The notes under the pieces are model-generated. The model was not told the origin of the DNA. It ran no database searches and was given only the letters and a program-made list of their open reading frames with translations. A stretch of 64,000 nt of DNA, from positions 1,712,501 to 1,776,500 of the forward strand of contig NZ_PREV01000026.1 in the NCBI RefSeq assembly GCF_002959965.1, read 5' to 3'. Within the stretch, counting starts at the first letter, position 1; each line of letters begins with the position of its first letter. The position numbers and the translations under genes are program-made. This document shows positions 34,754-44,346 of this stretch, piece by piece. Source of the DNA: Microbulbifer pacificus. GTDB taxonomy: Bacteria > Pseudomonadota > Gammaproteobacteria > Pseudomonadales > Cellvibrionaceae.

Positions 34754-35221
34754 TCAGGCCACGCGACAATTCATATAAATTTCATCCTGATTGGCGGCCT
34801 TGTTGTGCTTCCGCGCGGTTTCCGCAAAGCCGTGCTGTTGCAGAAAGTAGCGGCCACGCAAGTTCTCTTCCAGAACACAAGCTTCCAGCTGGACGCGACC
34901 GAACTTGGCCTGTTCCATCAGCGCACTGCCTACACCGTGGCCCTGTTCACCGGGAGATACAAAAATAGTCTCCACCCGTCTGTTGTTGCTGATGGTAATC
35001 AGACCCTCGGCCACATCGCTACCGGGGCGGGTATAGACCCAATGGCTGGTTCCATCCGAACCGACCCCGCGACCGCGACACTTCGCGGATAGTTCTCGCC
35101 GTAGAATGCGGGCCTGGGCCATCCAGAACTTCACCGGCAAGCTTGGGTGACTACTACAGGCAAGATGCAACCACAGTTGTGACAGGCGCTCTACATCGGA
35201 TTGTTGAAGCGGTCTTAACAT
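34754..35221 (-). CDS. GNAT-family N-acetyltransferase
   Basis: 155 residues. The acetyl-CoA loop is EQGHGVGSALMEQA (the Q-x-x-G-x-G type, about residues 94-107), followed by RGRYFLQQHGFAET, typical of motif B in GNAT enzymes. The substrate is unknown. ATG 35221 (MLRPLQQSDVERL) is chosen because GGAGGG lies 8 bases upstream; the frame is open for 11 more codons. A stand-alone gene between the accessory block and the DUF2239 gene. Confidence 0.85.
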   Translation of the reverse strand: MLRPLQQSDVERLSQLWLHLACSSHPSLPVKFWMAQARILRRELSAKCRGRGVGSDGTSHWVYTRPGSDVAEGLITISNNRRVETIFVSPGEQGHGVGSALMEQAKFGRVQLEACVLEENLRGRYFLQQHGFAETARKHNKAANQDEIYMNCRVA

Positions 35222-35436
35222 AGACCCTCCGTTGCGGTGCGGATGTAACGCCAAATTTTAATCTGCTGGACGTGGGCTTCCCACACGGCGCGAACTCAGA
35301 GCGGCGATCAACCAGGTAGCGATTCCACGCCAACAGACAAAAGGAGTGGCGTCACTCTCCACATAATAGTGATCGGCGGGGTTTGGTTGTGATTCAATGC
35401 TGGGTAAAATTCTGACCAAAAGGTTAGGAAACGATA

Positions 35437-36132
35437 ATGGCAAACACCCAAAACTCTCCCCATACCAGCGCACACAGCGTGAGCGCCTTCAGTGGCCACC
35501 AGCGTATTGCCCAGGGGCATATCAGCCGTGTCGCTCTGCAACTGAAACGTACACTGAGTCAGTCGGCACTGGACTCTGTCATGATCTTCGACGACGAGAA
35601 CAGCTATCCGGTGGAAGTCGATTTCAGTGGCAGCGAAACAGAAATACTCGCGCGTCTGCCTGCCCTGCCGGGAGGTAGTGTGGAGGGAGACCGTGCCGGC
35701 GGTACGAACCGCGATACCGGCGATAGCGAGGGTCAAACCGCAACTGAGCTGAGCCAGCTGCTGGGACTGAACGAGCAGCAACAGAAATGGCTCGACGCCC
35801 GCCTGCAAAGCCCTGCCGATACGATCAAAAGCCTGATTGATACGGCGATAAGAGCAAACAGCGAAGCCGTGACCAGCGTGGCGTCACTACGGTCGTCTGC
35901 GCTTCAGGGAGCCGTGGGAGGGAGGACGTCACAACACGCACGCGAAGCGATACAGCGCTCGATTGTCGCCCTCGGAAAATCTCTACCGGGCTACACCGAC
36001 GCGCTCGCCGCGCTGCAACATGGCGATGGGAGGGGCTTCCTTCACATCATTGAACAGTGGCCGCGCGGGCTGGCCTCCCACCTGAAGAAATTGGCCAGAG
36101 ACGCTTTCTCTGGCTCGTTCACCGTCAAGTGA
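35437..36132 (+). CDS. DUF2239 family protein, divergent copy
   Basis: 231 residues, cytoplasmic. The N-terminus (FSGHQRIAQGHISRVALQLK, then IFDDENSYPVEVDFSGSE) and the C-terminus (YTDALAALQHGDGRGFLHII, then WPRGLASHLKKLA) match the DUF2239 layout. The central RGRPKLGV motif is missing and replaced by an acidic stretch leading into LLGLNEQQQKWLDARL. Function unknown. TAGGAAA lies before the ATG. A better-conserved paralogue is at 46613. It converges on rlmI. Confidence 0.75.
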   Translation: MANTQNSPHTSAHSVSAFSGHQRIAQGHISRVALQLKRTLSQSALDSVMIFDDENSYPVEVDFSGSETEILARLPALPGGSVEGDRAGGTNRDTGDSEGQTATELSQLLGLNEQQQKWLDARLQSPADTIKSLIDTAIRANSEAVTSVASLRSSALQGAVGGRTSQHAREAIQRSIVALGKSLPGYTDALAALQHGDGRGFLHIIEQWPRGLASHLKKLARDAFSGSFTVK

Positions 36133-36145
36133 AGGTAGCGTTGAA

Positions 36146-37369
36146 CTAAACGTTGCCGCCCGCCGCCAGGTGTACGAAATGCGCTTTGAGATAGCGGGTT
36201 TCCGGAATGGACGGGTGAACCGGGTGGTCGGCGCCCTGACCGCCGCTGCCGATGATACTGATGTTTTTATCCAGGTGGCGGCCGGCACCGCGCAGGATTT
36301 CCAGCAGCGTATCGGACTCCAGGTGCATGGAGCAGGAAGCGCTCACTAACAACCCATTCTTCTCGAGCAGGCGCAGTGCCAATTCGTTGATATGGCGGTA
36401 GGCGGCCTCACCGGACTTCTGGTCCTTGCGGCGTTTGATGAACGCCGGTGGATCGAGCACGATGGCGTCGAAGCGCTGGCCCTCGTTGATCAGCTCCTTC
36501 ATGGCGTCGATCGCCTTGCCCTGAATGGTCACCAGGTCATCCTTGCGGTTGTTGAGCGCTGCATTCTCCTCGCACCAGTCCAGTGCCTGGCCGGAGGCAT
36601 CCACACAGGTCACCTGCTTCGCGCCGTGAGCGAGCGCTTGCACACCCCAACCGCCCACATAGGAGAACAGATCGAGCACATTCAGCCCCTTCACCCACTG
36701 GTTCAGGCGTGCCCGGTTGTCGCGGTGATCGTAGAACCAGCCGGTTTTCTGGCCGAGGTATACCGGTGCCAGCAGGGATACGCCGTTCTCTTCGAAGGGC
36801 ACCATCTGCGGTACCTCACCATGGGCCACCTCACATACCTCCGGCAGCTCCTCCACCTTGCGGCCCTGGTGGTCGTTGCGCAGCAGTACGCCTTTGGGTT
36901 TTACCAGGGTGATCAGCGCGTCGACGATATCCCCGAGCATGCGCTCCATACCCCAACTGCTGATTTGTACCACCAGATAATCGCCGAAGCGGTCCACCAC
37001 CAGACCGGGAAGACCATCGGAGTCACCATATACCATACGGTAGCTCGGGTGAGGAAAGTAGCGCTCGCGGAGCGCCAGCGCGCTCTCCAGGCGCCGCAGC
37101 AGCTGTTTGCCGTTGAACGGATCTTTGCGCGACACCAGACGGCCGCAGATAAGCTGGTTCGGGTTCACCAGCGCGTAGCCCAGGCCCTTGCCGTTGCTGT
37201 CGAGAATCTCACACTGCTCACCGGGCTCCAGGCCCTTCAGTGGACTGCGCTTGGTATCGACCTCGTTGCTGTAGATCCACAGGTGACCCATCTTGAGTCG
37301 TCGTTCGGCGCGGGGGTTGAGAATCAGCTGTTGCACGGCAGGGCTCCGGTGGTTGAGGCGGGGCGCCAT
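36146..37369 (-). CDS. rlmI: 23S rRNA (cytosine1962-C5)-methyltransferase RlmI
   Basis: 407 residues. An N-terminal PUA domain (NPRAERRLKMGHLWIYSNEV) is followed by a Rossmann SAM-binding domain: VLDLFSYVGGWGVQALAHGA and FDAIVLDPPAFIKRRKD. The catalytic cysteine is in SASCSMHLESD. The family methylates C5 of C1962 in 23S rRNA. I start at ATG 37369 (MAPRLNHRSP), as the further 36 upstream codons do not fit the family. Divergent from rimO. Confidence 0.92.
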   Translation of the reverse strand: MAPRLNHRSPAVQQLILNPRAERRLKMGHLWIYSNEVDTKRSPLKGLEPGEQCEILDSNGKGLGYALVNPNQLICGRLVSRKDPFNGKQLLRRLESALALRERYFPHPSYRMVYGDSDGLPGLVVDRFGDYLVVQISSWGMERMLGDIVDALITLVKPKGVLLRNDHQGRKVEELPEVCEVAHGEVPQMVPFEENGVSLLAPVYLGQKTGWFYDHRDNRARLNQWVKGLNVLDLFSYVGGWGVQALAHGAKQVTCVDASGQALDWCEENAALNNRKDDLVTIQGKAIDAMKELINEGQRFDAIVLDPPAFIKRRKDQKSGEAAYRHINELALRLLEKNGLLVSASCSMHLESDTLLEILRGAGRHLDKNISIIGSGGQGADHPVHPSIPETRYLKAHFVHLAAGGNV

Positions 37370-37602
37370 TGTTGTTATGCGGCCCGAAGAACACAAGTAC
37401 AAAAAAGGGAATACAAGCACCAATTGCATTCCCGCCCGGGGATTCATGACGGCAGCGACAAACATAGCGCGGCGCATTCCGGTTTCCCCGTTTCCCGCCC
37501 AAAGTGACCGGTCATCGTGCTATGCAAGCCGGTCGCCGCCCGTTAGAATTGCCCGCTTTTTAATCAACGGTGACGGTGCCCACGGCGCCGGCAGAGGACT
37601 TC

Positions 37603-38973
37603 ATGAGTAGTGCAGACAATACAGTGGCTGGTGCGACCGTAGTGGAGCCGGGAAAAACCGGATCTGGCAAGGTGGGGTTCGTTTCCCTCGGCTGCCCCAA
37701 GGCGACGGTGGATTCCGAGCGCATCCTCACCCAGCTGCGCATGGAGGGTTACGAAGTTGTTCCCTCCTATGAAGACGCCGATGTGGTGGTGGTAAACACC
37801 TGTGGGTTTATCGACAGCGCCAAACAGGAATCCCTGGATGCCATCGGCGAGGCCCTGCACGAAAACGGCAAGGTGATCGTTACCGGTTGCATGGGCGTGG
37901 AGGAAGACACCATTCGCCAGGCGCACCCGAGCGTGCTGTCGGTCACCGGTCCGCAGCAGTATGAACAGGTAGTCAATGCGGTGCACGAAGTGGTGCCGCC
38001 CAAAGCCGACCACGACCCGTTTATCGACCTGGTGCCGCCGCAGGGCGTCAAGCTGACCCCGCGTCACTACGCCTACCTGAAAATTTCCGAGGGCTGCAAC
38101 CACTCCTGCTCCTTCTGCATCATCCCCAGCATGCGCGGCAAACTGGTGAGCCGCCCGGTGGGCGAGGTACTGGGCGAGGCCGAGCGCCTGGTCAACGCCG
38201 GTGTGCAGGAGTTGCTGGTGATTTCCCAGGACACCAGCGCCTACGGCGTAGACCTGAAATACAAGCTGGATTTCTGGGACGGCCGCCCGGTGAAGACCCG
38301 CATGCTGGAGCTGTGCGAGGCCCTGTCCTCCATGGGTGTGTGGGTGCGCCTGCACTATGTGTATCCGTACCCCAATGTGGACGATGTGATCCCGCTGATG
38401 GCCGAGGGCAAACTGCTGCCGTACCTGGATATCCCGTTCCAGCACGCCAGCCCGAAAGTGCTGAAGGCCATGAAACGCCCGGCATTCGAAGACAAGACCC
38501 TGGCGCGCATCAAGAAGTGGCGCGAGATCTGCCCGGAGCTGACCATCCGCTCCACGTTCATCGTTGGCTTCCCCGGCGAGACCGAAGAGGATTTCCAGTA
38601 CCTGCTGGACTGGCTCTCCGAGGCACAACTGGACCGCGTGGGCTGCTTCAAATACTCCGCCGTAGACGGCGCGCCGGCCAACGAACTGGACGGTGCGGTG
38701 CCGGAAGAGGTGAAACAGGAGCGCTGGGAGCTCTTTATGGCCCACCAGCAGCAGATCAGTGCTGCGCGCCTGCAGCAGAAGATCGGTCGCAAGATTGAAG
38801 TGTTGATCGACGAAGTGGACGAGGAGGGCGCCATCGGCCGCTCCTGGGCCGACGCGCCGGAAATCGACGGCATGGTGTACCTGAACGGTGAAACCAATCT
38901 CGCCCCCGGCGACAAGGTGTGGGCGGAAGTCACCCACGCGGACGAATACGATCTGTGGGCGGAGCTGTTGTAA
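37603..38973 (+). CDS. rimO: Ribosomal protein S12 methylthiotransferase RimO
   Basis: 456 residues. Radical-SAM enzyme that adds a methylthio group to Asp88 of S12. The N-terminal cluster cysteines are in [21 protein letters not shown] and [10 protein letters not shown]. The radical SAM C-x3-C-x2-C motif is [22 protein letters not shown] domain ends the protein. ATG 37603 is preceded by AGAGGA; an in-frame GTG 33 bases earlier is less likely. It ends at a perfect terminator. Confidence 0.96.
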   Translation: MSSADNTVAGATVVEPGKTGSGKVGFVSLGCPKATVDSERILTQLRMEGYEVVPSYEDADVVVVNTCGFIDSAKQESLDAIGEALHENGKVIVTGCMGVEEDTIRQAHPSVLSVTGPQQYEQVVNAVHEVVPPKADHDPFIDLVPPQGVKLTPRHYAYLKISEGCNHSCSFCIIPSMRGKLVSRPVGEVLGEAERLVNAGVQELLVISQDTSAYGVDLKYKLDFWDGRPVKTRMLELCEALSSMGVWVRLHYVYPYPNVDDVIPLMAEGKLLPYLDIPFQHASPKVLKAMKRPAFEDKTLARIKKWREICPELTIRSTFIVGFPGETEEDFQYLLDWLSEAQLDRVGCFKYSAVDGAPANELDGAVPEEVKQERWELFMAHQQQISAARLQQKIGRKIEVLIDEVDEEGAIGRSWADAPEIDGMVYLNGETNLAPGDKVWAEVTHADEYDLWAELL

Positions 38974-39010
38974 GCGTTGTTGTAACTTATCGAGTGATAT
39001 GCAAGCTCAA

Positions 39011-39042
39011 CAAAAACGGAGGTCATAGAGCCTCCGTTTTTG
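39011..39042 (+). terminator. Terminator of rimO
   Basis: Perfect 12-base stem CAAAAACGGAGG/CCTCCGTTTTTG with an 8-base loop, about 40 bases after the rimO stop, ending in a T run. Confidence 0.92.
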
Positions 39043-39370
39043 TGTGTGCCAGAATCCAAACGGGGATGCGCGTCAAAGATGCGGAGATATCTATAAGAAC
39101 AACCGCAGACAACAACTGAAAAAGCAGCTTTTCAGCGGTGCAATGATTAACTTGCCTGAACCAAAAATATTTCAGATTAAGCGGGGAAGCCGGAAAATTC
39201 TGACGGTTACTCAAAAACAGGAGCGCGTGCACATACGAACACATCCGGGAGAAAATTGACGCCACTCAACCAACATTCGTTGGCCGCGTAACCAGAGATA
39301 AACAAATCTACCTTAGCCTCGGGCCATCCGCATTCTGACACCCATAGGCCACCCGACAAGGTAGAACAAC
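39043..39370. other. Gene-free gap upstream of the metallophosphatase
   Basis: About 330 bases, less GC-rich than its surroundings. No convincing gene, RNA or repeat was seen. It should hold the metallophosphatase promoter, but none stands out. Confidence 0.6.
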
Positions 39371-41668
39371 ATGAGAAGCCTCGAAAACACGAGCACTATT
39401 TTATTCTCCGCCCTCCTGGCTTTACTCAGTCTTCCGGCAGGGGCTCAACGTGTTTCCACCGACAAGCCGGTATATTCCCAGGGTGAAACGATCGAAGCCA
39501 TATTTACCAACGGGCCCGGCAACGCTACAGACTGGTTGGGCATCTATCCGCGGAATGAAATACCGGATGGCAATCCCGCATCTACAAGCTGGTTCTATGT
39601 AAATGGAAGCAAAAGTGCAGGCGGCGGTTTGAGTGCCGGACAGATTACCTTCAATGACGCGCTCCCTGTGGGTGACTGGACCATCTGGTTTCTGGCCAAC
39701 AATGGCTACAGCTCGCTGGCCAGTAGCGATTTTTCAGTTTCTTCTCCTCAAGGCATTACCACCGACAGTGTGACTTATACCGTGGGTCAGCCAATCACGG
39801 CCACCTTTTCCGGCGGGCCAGGCAATCCGACGGACTGGGTCGGTATCTATCCGCAGGGAATCGTACCCGATGGCAACCCTGTATCCACGGCGTGGTATTA
39901 CGTAAACGGCAGCAAAACGGCCGGACAGGGCGTTAGCGACGGCCAGGTGGTATTTAATGAGATCCTTGCGGAAGGTGCCTGGACGGTGTGGTTCCTTGCC
40001 AATGATGGCTATACGGTGATTAACAGCAGTGACTTTACCGTAGTGGGTTCCGGAAGCGCCGGCATTGTGGTTGGCCCCTATCTGCAAAGCGCGACCAGCG
40101 ACAGTATGGTGATTATGTGGGAAACCACCACCGGAACTGAGAGCCGTGTGGATTTCGGTACCACTACCGCGCTTGGCACAACCGTTTCGGGCGGTACGCA
40201 ACCGGGTAACGCCGGCTCGCAAATTCATACCGTGGAACTCACCGGGCTGACCGCGGATACCTACTATCACTACCAGGTCACCACTGGTGGTGCGTCCAGC
40301 GACTTACACAGTTTTCGCACCATGCCCACCGACCGCGACGCCGATACCAACTTTGTCGTTTACAGTGATATGCAGGAACAGGGTGGTGCGGCTACCAATA
40401 TTCACGGTCGTATCGTAAATGAGAGCATTCCCCACCACGTCCATCAGTGGACCGGGGAGAGCGATATGAGCAACGCGCTGGATTTTGTCCTGGTACCCGG
40501 AGACCTGGTAGATTCCGGGCCCACCTACACCGACTGGAAAAGCCAGTTTTTTGACGAGGCCAAGCCCCTGATCCAGAAGGTGCCGTACTTCACCGCGTTG
40601 GGCAACCACGAACAGAACCACGATAACTACTACAAGTACATGCACAACCCCGGCAACGGAACGGCGGCGGGCGACGAGCAGTGGTATGCCTTCGACCATG
40701 GCAATATCAAAGTCATTACCCTGAACAGTAACAATGGTGACGGCAACCAGCTCAGCTGGTTGGAAGACATACTGGCCGAAGCCTGTACAGACCAGGAAAT
40801 TGATTTTGTGTTTGCGCAGTTCCATCACGCCCATATCAGTGAAACCTGGCTGGAAGGGCAGTCGAACATCGCCGCAAACTTTGTCTCGCGGCTGATCGAT
40901 TTTTCCAAAGAGTGCAATAAGGCCAGCGTGCACTTCTATGGGCACAACCACAGCTATCAGCGCGGACAAACCAGAGATCATTCGCACTTCTATATGGACG
41001 TTTCTGGAGCGGAAGGTGATCTCGCCTACTGGGGCGAATACAACCAGGCCAACTCGGATATTATCCAGAAAGCCATTGTGGAGTGGGGTTGGAGCTTTGT
41101 TGAAGTGGAAGGCGGGGAAGATCCGAAATTTGTGATGCGCCGAATCGGCCTCGGCGGCGAAAATCAAGATTACACGGTAAATTTCCCCGGTGCGGAAATT
41201 GATACCGTAACCTTTCGGCCGGGCAGTGCGGCACCGGTAGCGCCAATAGCGACAGCACCAAATGGATCGCTCGTAGCTCCGGAAAATGTTGTGCTGGAAG
41301 CATCACCATTCCATCCAATGGAAGTCGGCAACTCACATCTGGCATCGCACTTCCAGGTCACGACTACCGCGGGCAATTACGAAAATCCGGTAGAGGAGCA
41401 ATGGTTCCGGTGGGAAGACCGCTATTTTAAGATCAATCAAAATCAGGGCGTCGATCTGACCAAAACCAAAGATCAGTTTGATCTGGAACCGGGCACCACC
41501 TACTTCTGGCGAGTGCGCTATCGGGATTCCGGATTCAAGTGGAGCCCGTGGTCCGCCGAAGCCTCATTTACCACGGCACCAGGGGTGTGTCTTGCCAGAA
41601 ATGAACACTGTTCCAGTGATGAGGAGTGCTGTTCAAACCGCTGTCGTGCCAACGGCAGTTGCCGCTGA
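39371..41668 (+). CDS. Secreted purple-acid-phosphatase-like metallophosphatase with cystine-knot tail
   Basis: 765 residues. Signal peptide to about 25 (PAGA/QR). Two tandem domains (27-122 and 131-226), very similar to each other, share TDWLGIYP/TDWVGIYP, YVNGSK and WTIWFLAN/WTVWFLAN. A fibronectin-like phosphatase N-domain follows (GPYLQSATSDSMVIMWETT). The metallophosphatase domain has VVYSDMQE, VPGDLVDSG, GNHEQNHD, FHHAHISE and YGHNHSYQRG, which give the di-metal ligands. After a second fibronectin-like region, the protein ends with six Cys at 740, 747, 753, 754, 758 and 764. The substrate is unknown. Confidence 0.9.
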   Translation: MRSLENTSTILFSALLALLSLPAGAQRVSTDKPVYSQGETIEAIFTNGPGNATDWLGIYPRNEIPDGNPASTSWFYVNGSKSAGGGLSAGQITFNDALPVGDWTIWFLANNGYSSLASSDFSVSSPQGITTDSVTYTVGQPITATFSGGPGNPTDWVGIYPQGIVPDGNPVSTAWYYVNGSKTAGQGVSDGQVVFNEILAEGAWTVWFLANDGYTVINSSDFTVVGSGSAGIVVGPYLQSATSDSMVIMWETTTGTESRVDFGTTTALGTTVSGGTQPGNAGSQIHTVELTGLTADTYYHYQVTTGGASSDLHSFRTMPTDRDADTNFVVYSDMQEQGGAATNIHGRIVNESIPHHVHQWTGESDMSNALDFVLVPGDLVDSGPTYTDWKSQFFDEAKPLIQKVPYFTALGNHEQNHDNYYKYMHNPGNGTAAGDEQWYAFDHGNIKVITLNSNNGDGNQLSWLEDILAEACTDQEIDFVFAQFHHAHISETWLEGQSNIAANFVSRLIDFSKECNKASVHFYGHNHSYQRGQTRDHSHFYMDVSGAEGDLAYWGEYNQANSDIIQKAIVEWGWSFVEVEGGEDPKFVMRRIGLGGENQDYTVNFPGAEIDTVTFRPGSAAPVAPIATAPNGSLVAPENVVLEASPFHPMEVGNSHLASHFQVTTTAGNYENPVEEQWFRWEDRYFKINQNQGVDLTKTKDQFDLEPGTTYFWRVRYRDSGFKWSPWSAEASFTTAPGVCLARNEHCSSDEECCSNRCRANGSCR

Positions 41669-41694
41669 AAATAAACATACCGTTTGCGGCTTTC

Positions 41695-42243
41695 TTATTG
41701 CAGCAGGAAGTCCGCAAACTGTGCCAGGTTTTCCATTACCCGTGTTTCGACGAGACTTGCGTCGGGATTCTGCAGCAGCGCGGCGAGGGTCTGCTCACCG
41801 CGTCCGGTTCTTACCAGAACGGGCTTGCAGCCTTTCGCCACCGCACACTGCAAATCCTTTCTCTGGTCGCCGACAAAATAGCAGTCGTGCAGACTGATAT
41901 CGAACTCCGCTTCAATCGCATCGAGCAGGCCCGGTTTGGGTTTGCGGCAGCGGCAGTGGTCATGGTCAGAATGCGGGCAGTAAAAAATCGCGGCGATCTC
42001 GCCACCGGCATCTTCAACGAGTGCCCGCATTTTTGCATGCATGTCTTCCAGGTCGTCGAGGTCGAAGCAGCCGAGTGCGAGACCGCTCTGGTTGGTGGCA
42101 ATCACCAACTGGTGTCCCGCCTGGCTCAACTGCGCCATGGCTTCAATGCTGCCGGGGATAGGTAGCCACTCATCGGCACTGCGGACATGTGTGTCCGAGT
42201 GCTGATTGATGACGCCGTCGCGGTCGAGAATGATGATGGCCAT
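41695..42243 (-). CDS. gmhB: D-glycero-beta-D-manno-heptose-1,7-bisphosphate 7-phosphatase
   Basis: 182 residues. HAD-family phosphatase of LPS-core heptose synthesis. The nucleophile motif DRDGVINQHS is at about residues 7-16, the zinc loop CPHSDHDHCRCRKPKPG near 106, and FVGDQRKDL completes the active site. 21 bases downstream of glyS, as in Pseudomonas, where gmhB follows the glycyl-tRNA synthetase genes. Confidence 0.95.
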   Translation of the reverse strand: MAIIILDRDGVINQHSDTHVRSADEWLPIPGSIEAMAQLSQAGHQLVIATNQSGLALGCFDLDDLEDMHAKMRALVEDAGGEIAAIFYCPHSDHDHCRCRKPKPGLLDAIEAEFDISLHDCYFVGDQRKDLQCAVAKGCKPVLVRTGRGEQTLAALLQNPDASLVETRVMENLAQFADFLLQ

Positions 42244-42264
42244 GGTGCAGTTATCGCCAGGTAA

Positions 42265-44346
42265 TTACTTGGCGGGTGCCAGCTGGGAAATGTCTGCCAC
42301 TTCCAGGAACAGGCCACGCAACTGCGCCAGCAGCGCCAGACGGTTGTTGCGCAGCTGTTCGTCGTCGGCCATCACCATGACGCCGTCGAAGAAGTTGTCG
42401 ACGGTTTCGCGCAGGCCGGAGAGACCGGCGAGACCTTCCTCGAAGCGCGCTTCCGCGTAGAGTGGCGCAACCGCATCCTGCGCATCTCTGAGTGCGAGGT
42501 ACAGCGCTTTTTCCGCATCTTCCTGCAGCAGCGACTGCTCCACCTGGCTCGGCGCCGGGCCCTCCAGTTTGGCGAGAATATTCGACACGCGTTTGTTGGC
42601 CGCAGCCAGGGCTTCCGCTTCCGGCAGCTGGCTGAAGCTGTGCACCGCTTTTACGCGGTTGTCGATATCCAGCGGACGCGACAGTTTGCGTGCGGATACC
42701 GCCAGGAACACCTCTGCCTTGATGCCGGCATCCTCATAGCGCGCGCGGAAGCGTTCGATCATGTACGCCAGCGTCTGCTCGACCACATTGTCGTACTCGG
42801 CGAGCGCGGCGCGCGGGTAGCCATCGCGAGCCAGGGTGAGCAGTTCGCGCAGATCCAGGTCGATATTTTTTTCCACCAGCAAACGCAAAACACCGAGGCT
42901 GGCGCGGCGCAGCGCGAAGGGATCGCGCGAACCACTCGGCGGTTGGCCGATACCGAAAATACCGACCAGCGTGTCGATACGGTCGGCGAGGGCGACGATG
43001 GTACCGGTTTCGGTAGCCGGCAGCTCGTCACCGGCGAACTTCGGCATGTACTGCTCGTACATGGCCTTGGCCACGTCCAGCGGTTCACCGTCATTTTCCG
43101 CATAGTAGTAACCGGCAATGCCTTGCATGTCCGCAAACTCAAACACCATTTCGGTAACGAGATCGGATTTGCACAGCTGCGCGGCGCGTTGCGCCAGTGC
43201 GGAATCGCCCCCGATTTTTCCCGCAATTGCCGCTGCCAGTTTTGCCAGGCGCTCGGTTTTGTCAAAGACGGTTCCCAGCTTCTGCTGGAACACGATGGTC
43301 TTGAGTTTTTCCCGACGCGCTTCGAGGCTGGTCTTTTTGTCGGTCTCGAAGAAGAAGGCGGCATCAGACAGGCGCGGGCGGATGACCCGCTCGTTACCCT
43401 CGATTACCTGCTTGGCGTCGGTGCTCTCGATATTGGATACGGTAATAAAGAACGGCAGCAGCTGGCCGTCTTCGTCCACCACGTGGAAATATTTCTGGTG
43501 CTCCTTCATGGAAGAGATCAGCGCTTCCGCGGGCACGTCAAGGAAGCGCTTTTCGAAGCGTCCGGTCAGTGCGACGGGCCACTCCACCAGTGCGGTGACT
43601 TCGTCCAGCAGTGCGTCGTCGATCACCGCTTCGCCGTTCACATTGTTGGCTTCCGCCTGTACCTGCTCGCGAATCATTTCGCGGCGCTCGGCAAAATCCA
43701 CCACCACAAAACCCGGCTCGCGCAGCTGTTGCACATAGTCATTGGCGGAGGCAACGGTAAGTGCGCTGTCGCAGTGAAAGCGGTGGCCGCGGGTGGTGTT
43801 TCCGGCTTTCAGGCCGAGCACTTCCGCATCCACCACCTTGTTGCCGAACAGCATCAGCAGCCAGTGTACCGGACGTACGAATTCTTCCTTGCGCGCACCC
43901 CAGCGCATGCGCTTCGGAATCGGCAGTTGCGCCAGGGATTTACTGACGATCTCGCCCAGCAGCTTTTCGGTGGCTTCGCCCTTCTGCTCGCTGATGAATG
44001 CCAGGCGCTCGCCCTTGTCGGTCTGCACCCGCGCCAGTTGATCGACAGTGACGCCGTTACCGCGGGCAAAACCCTCGGCGGCCTTGGACGGCTTGCCGTC
44101 TTTATCGAATGCGGCGGCCACGGCTGGGCCGTGTTTTTCGATCTGTTTGTCCTGCTGTTGCTCGACCAGGTCGCTCACGGAGACCGCGAGGCGGCGGGGG
44201 CTGGCAAAAGCCTTGATCTCGCCGTAGGAAAGCTCGGCGTCTTTGAAACCCTGCTCGATGCCATCAGCAAAGGCCTGCATGAGCGTGTTCAGCGCTTTTG
44301 GGGGCAGCTCTTCGGTGCCCAGCTCAACCAGAAAATCCTGAGCCAT
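42265..44346 (-). CDS. glyS: Glycyl-tRNA synthetase beta subunit
   Basis: 693 residues, the E. coli length. The beta subunit of the alpha2beta2 enzyme holds the tRNA-binding domains, including an HD-like domain and an anticodon-binding C-terminus. The start [20 protein letters not shown] is diagnostic. Its ATG overlaps the glyQ stop by one base (TAATG), so translation is coupled. Confidence 0.96.
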   Translation of the reverse strand: MAQDFLVELGTEELPPKALNTLMQAFADGIEQGFKDAELSYGEIKAFASPRRLAVSVSDLVEQQQDKQIEKHGPAVAAAFDKDGKPSKAAEGFARGNGVTVDQLARVQTDKGERLAFISEQKGEATEKLLGEIVSKSLAQLPIPKRMRWGARKEEFVRPVHWLLMLFGNKVVDAEVLGLKAGNTTRGHRFHCDSALTVASANDYVQQLREPGFVVVDFAERREMIREQVQAEANNVNGEAVIDDALLDEVTALVEWPVALTGRFEKRFLDVPAEALISSMKEHQKYFHVVDEDGQLLPFFITVSNIESTDAKQVIEGNERVIRPRLSDAAFFFETDKKTSLEARREKLKTIVFQQKLGTVFDKTERLAKLAAAIAGKIGGDSALAQRAAQLCKSDLVTEMVFEFADMQGIAGYYYAENDGEPLDVAKAMYEQYMPKFAGDELPATETGTIVALADRIDTLVGIFGIGQPPSGSRDPFALRRASLGVLRLLVEKNIDLDLRELLTLARDGYPRAALAEYDNVVEQTLAYMIERFRARYEDAGIKAEVFLAVSARKLSRPLDIDNRVKAVHSFSQLPEAEALAAANKRVSNILAKLEGPAPSQVEQSLLQEDAEKALYLALRDAQDAVAPLYAEARFEEGLAGLSGLRETVDNFFDGVMVMADDEQLRNNRLALLAQLRGLFLEVADISQLAPAK

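Noticed and set aside
39105..39140. CTGAAAA/TTTTCAG hairpin upstream of the metallophosphatase
   Set aside because: Short 7-base AT-rich stem with no terminator tail or promoter context; likely chance.
43476..43492. CACGTGG core inside glyS resembling parS
   Set aside because: Only the central bases match; the outer palindrome is absent.
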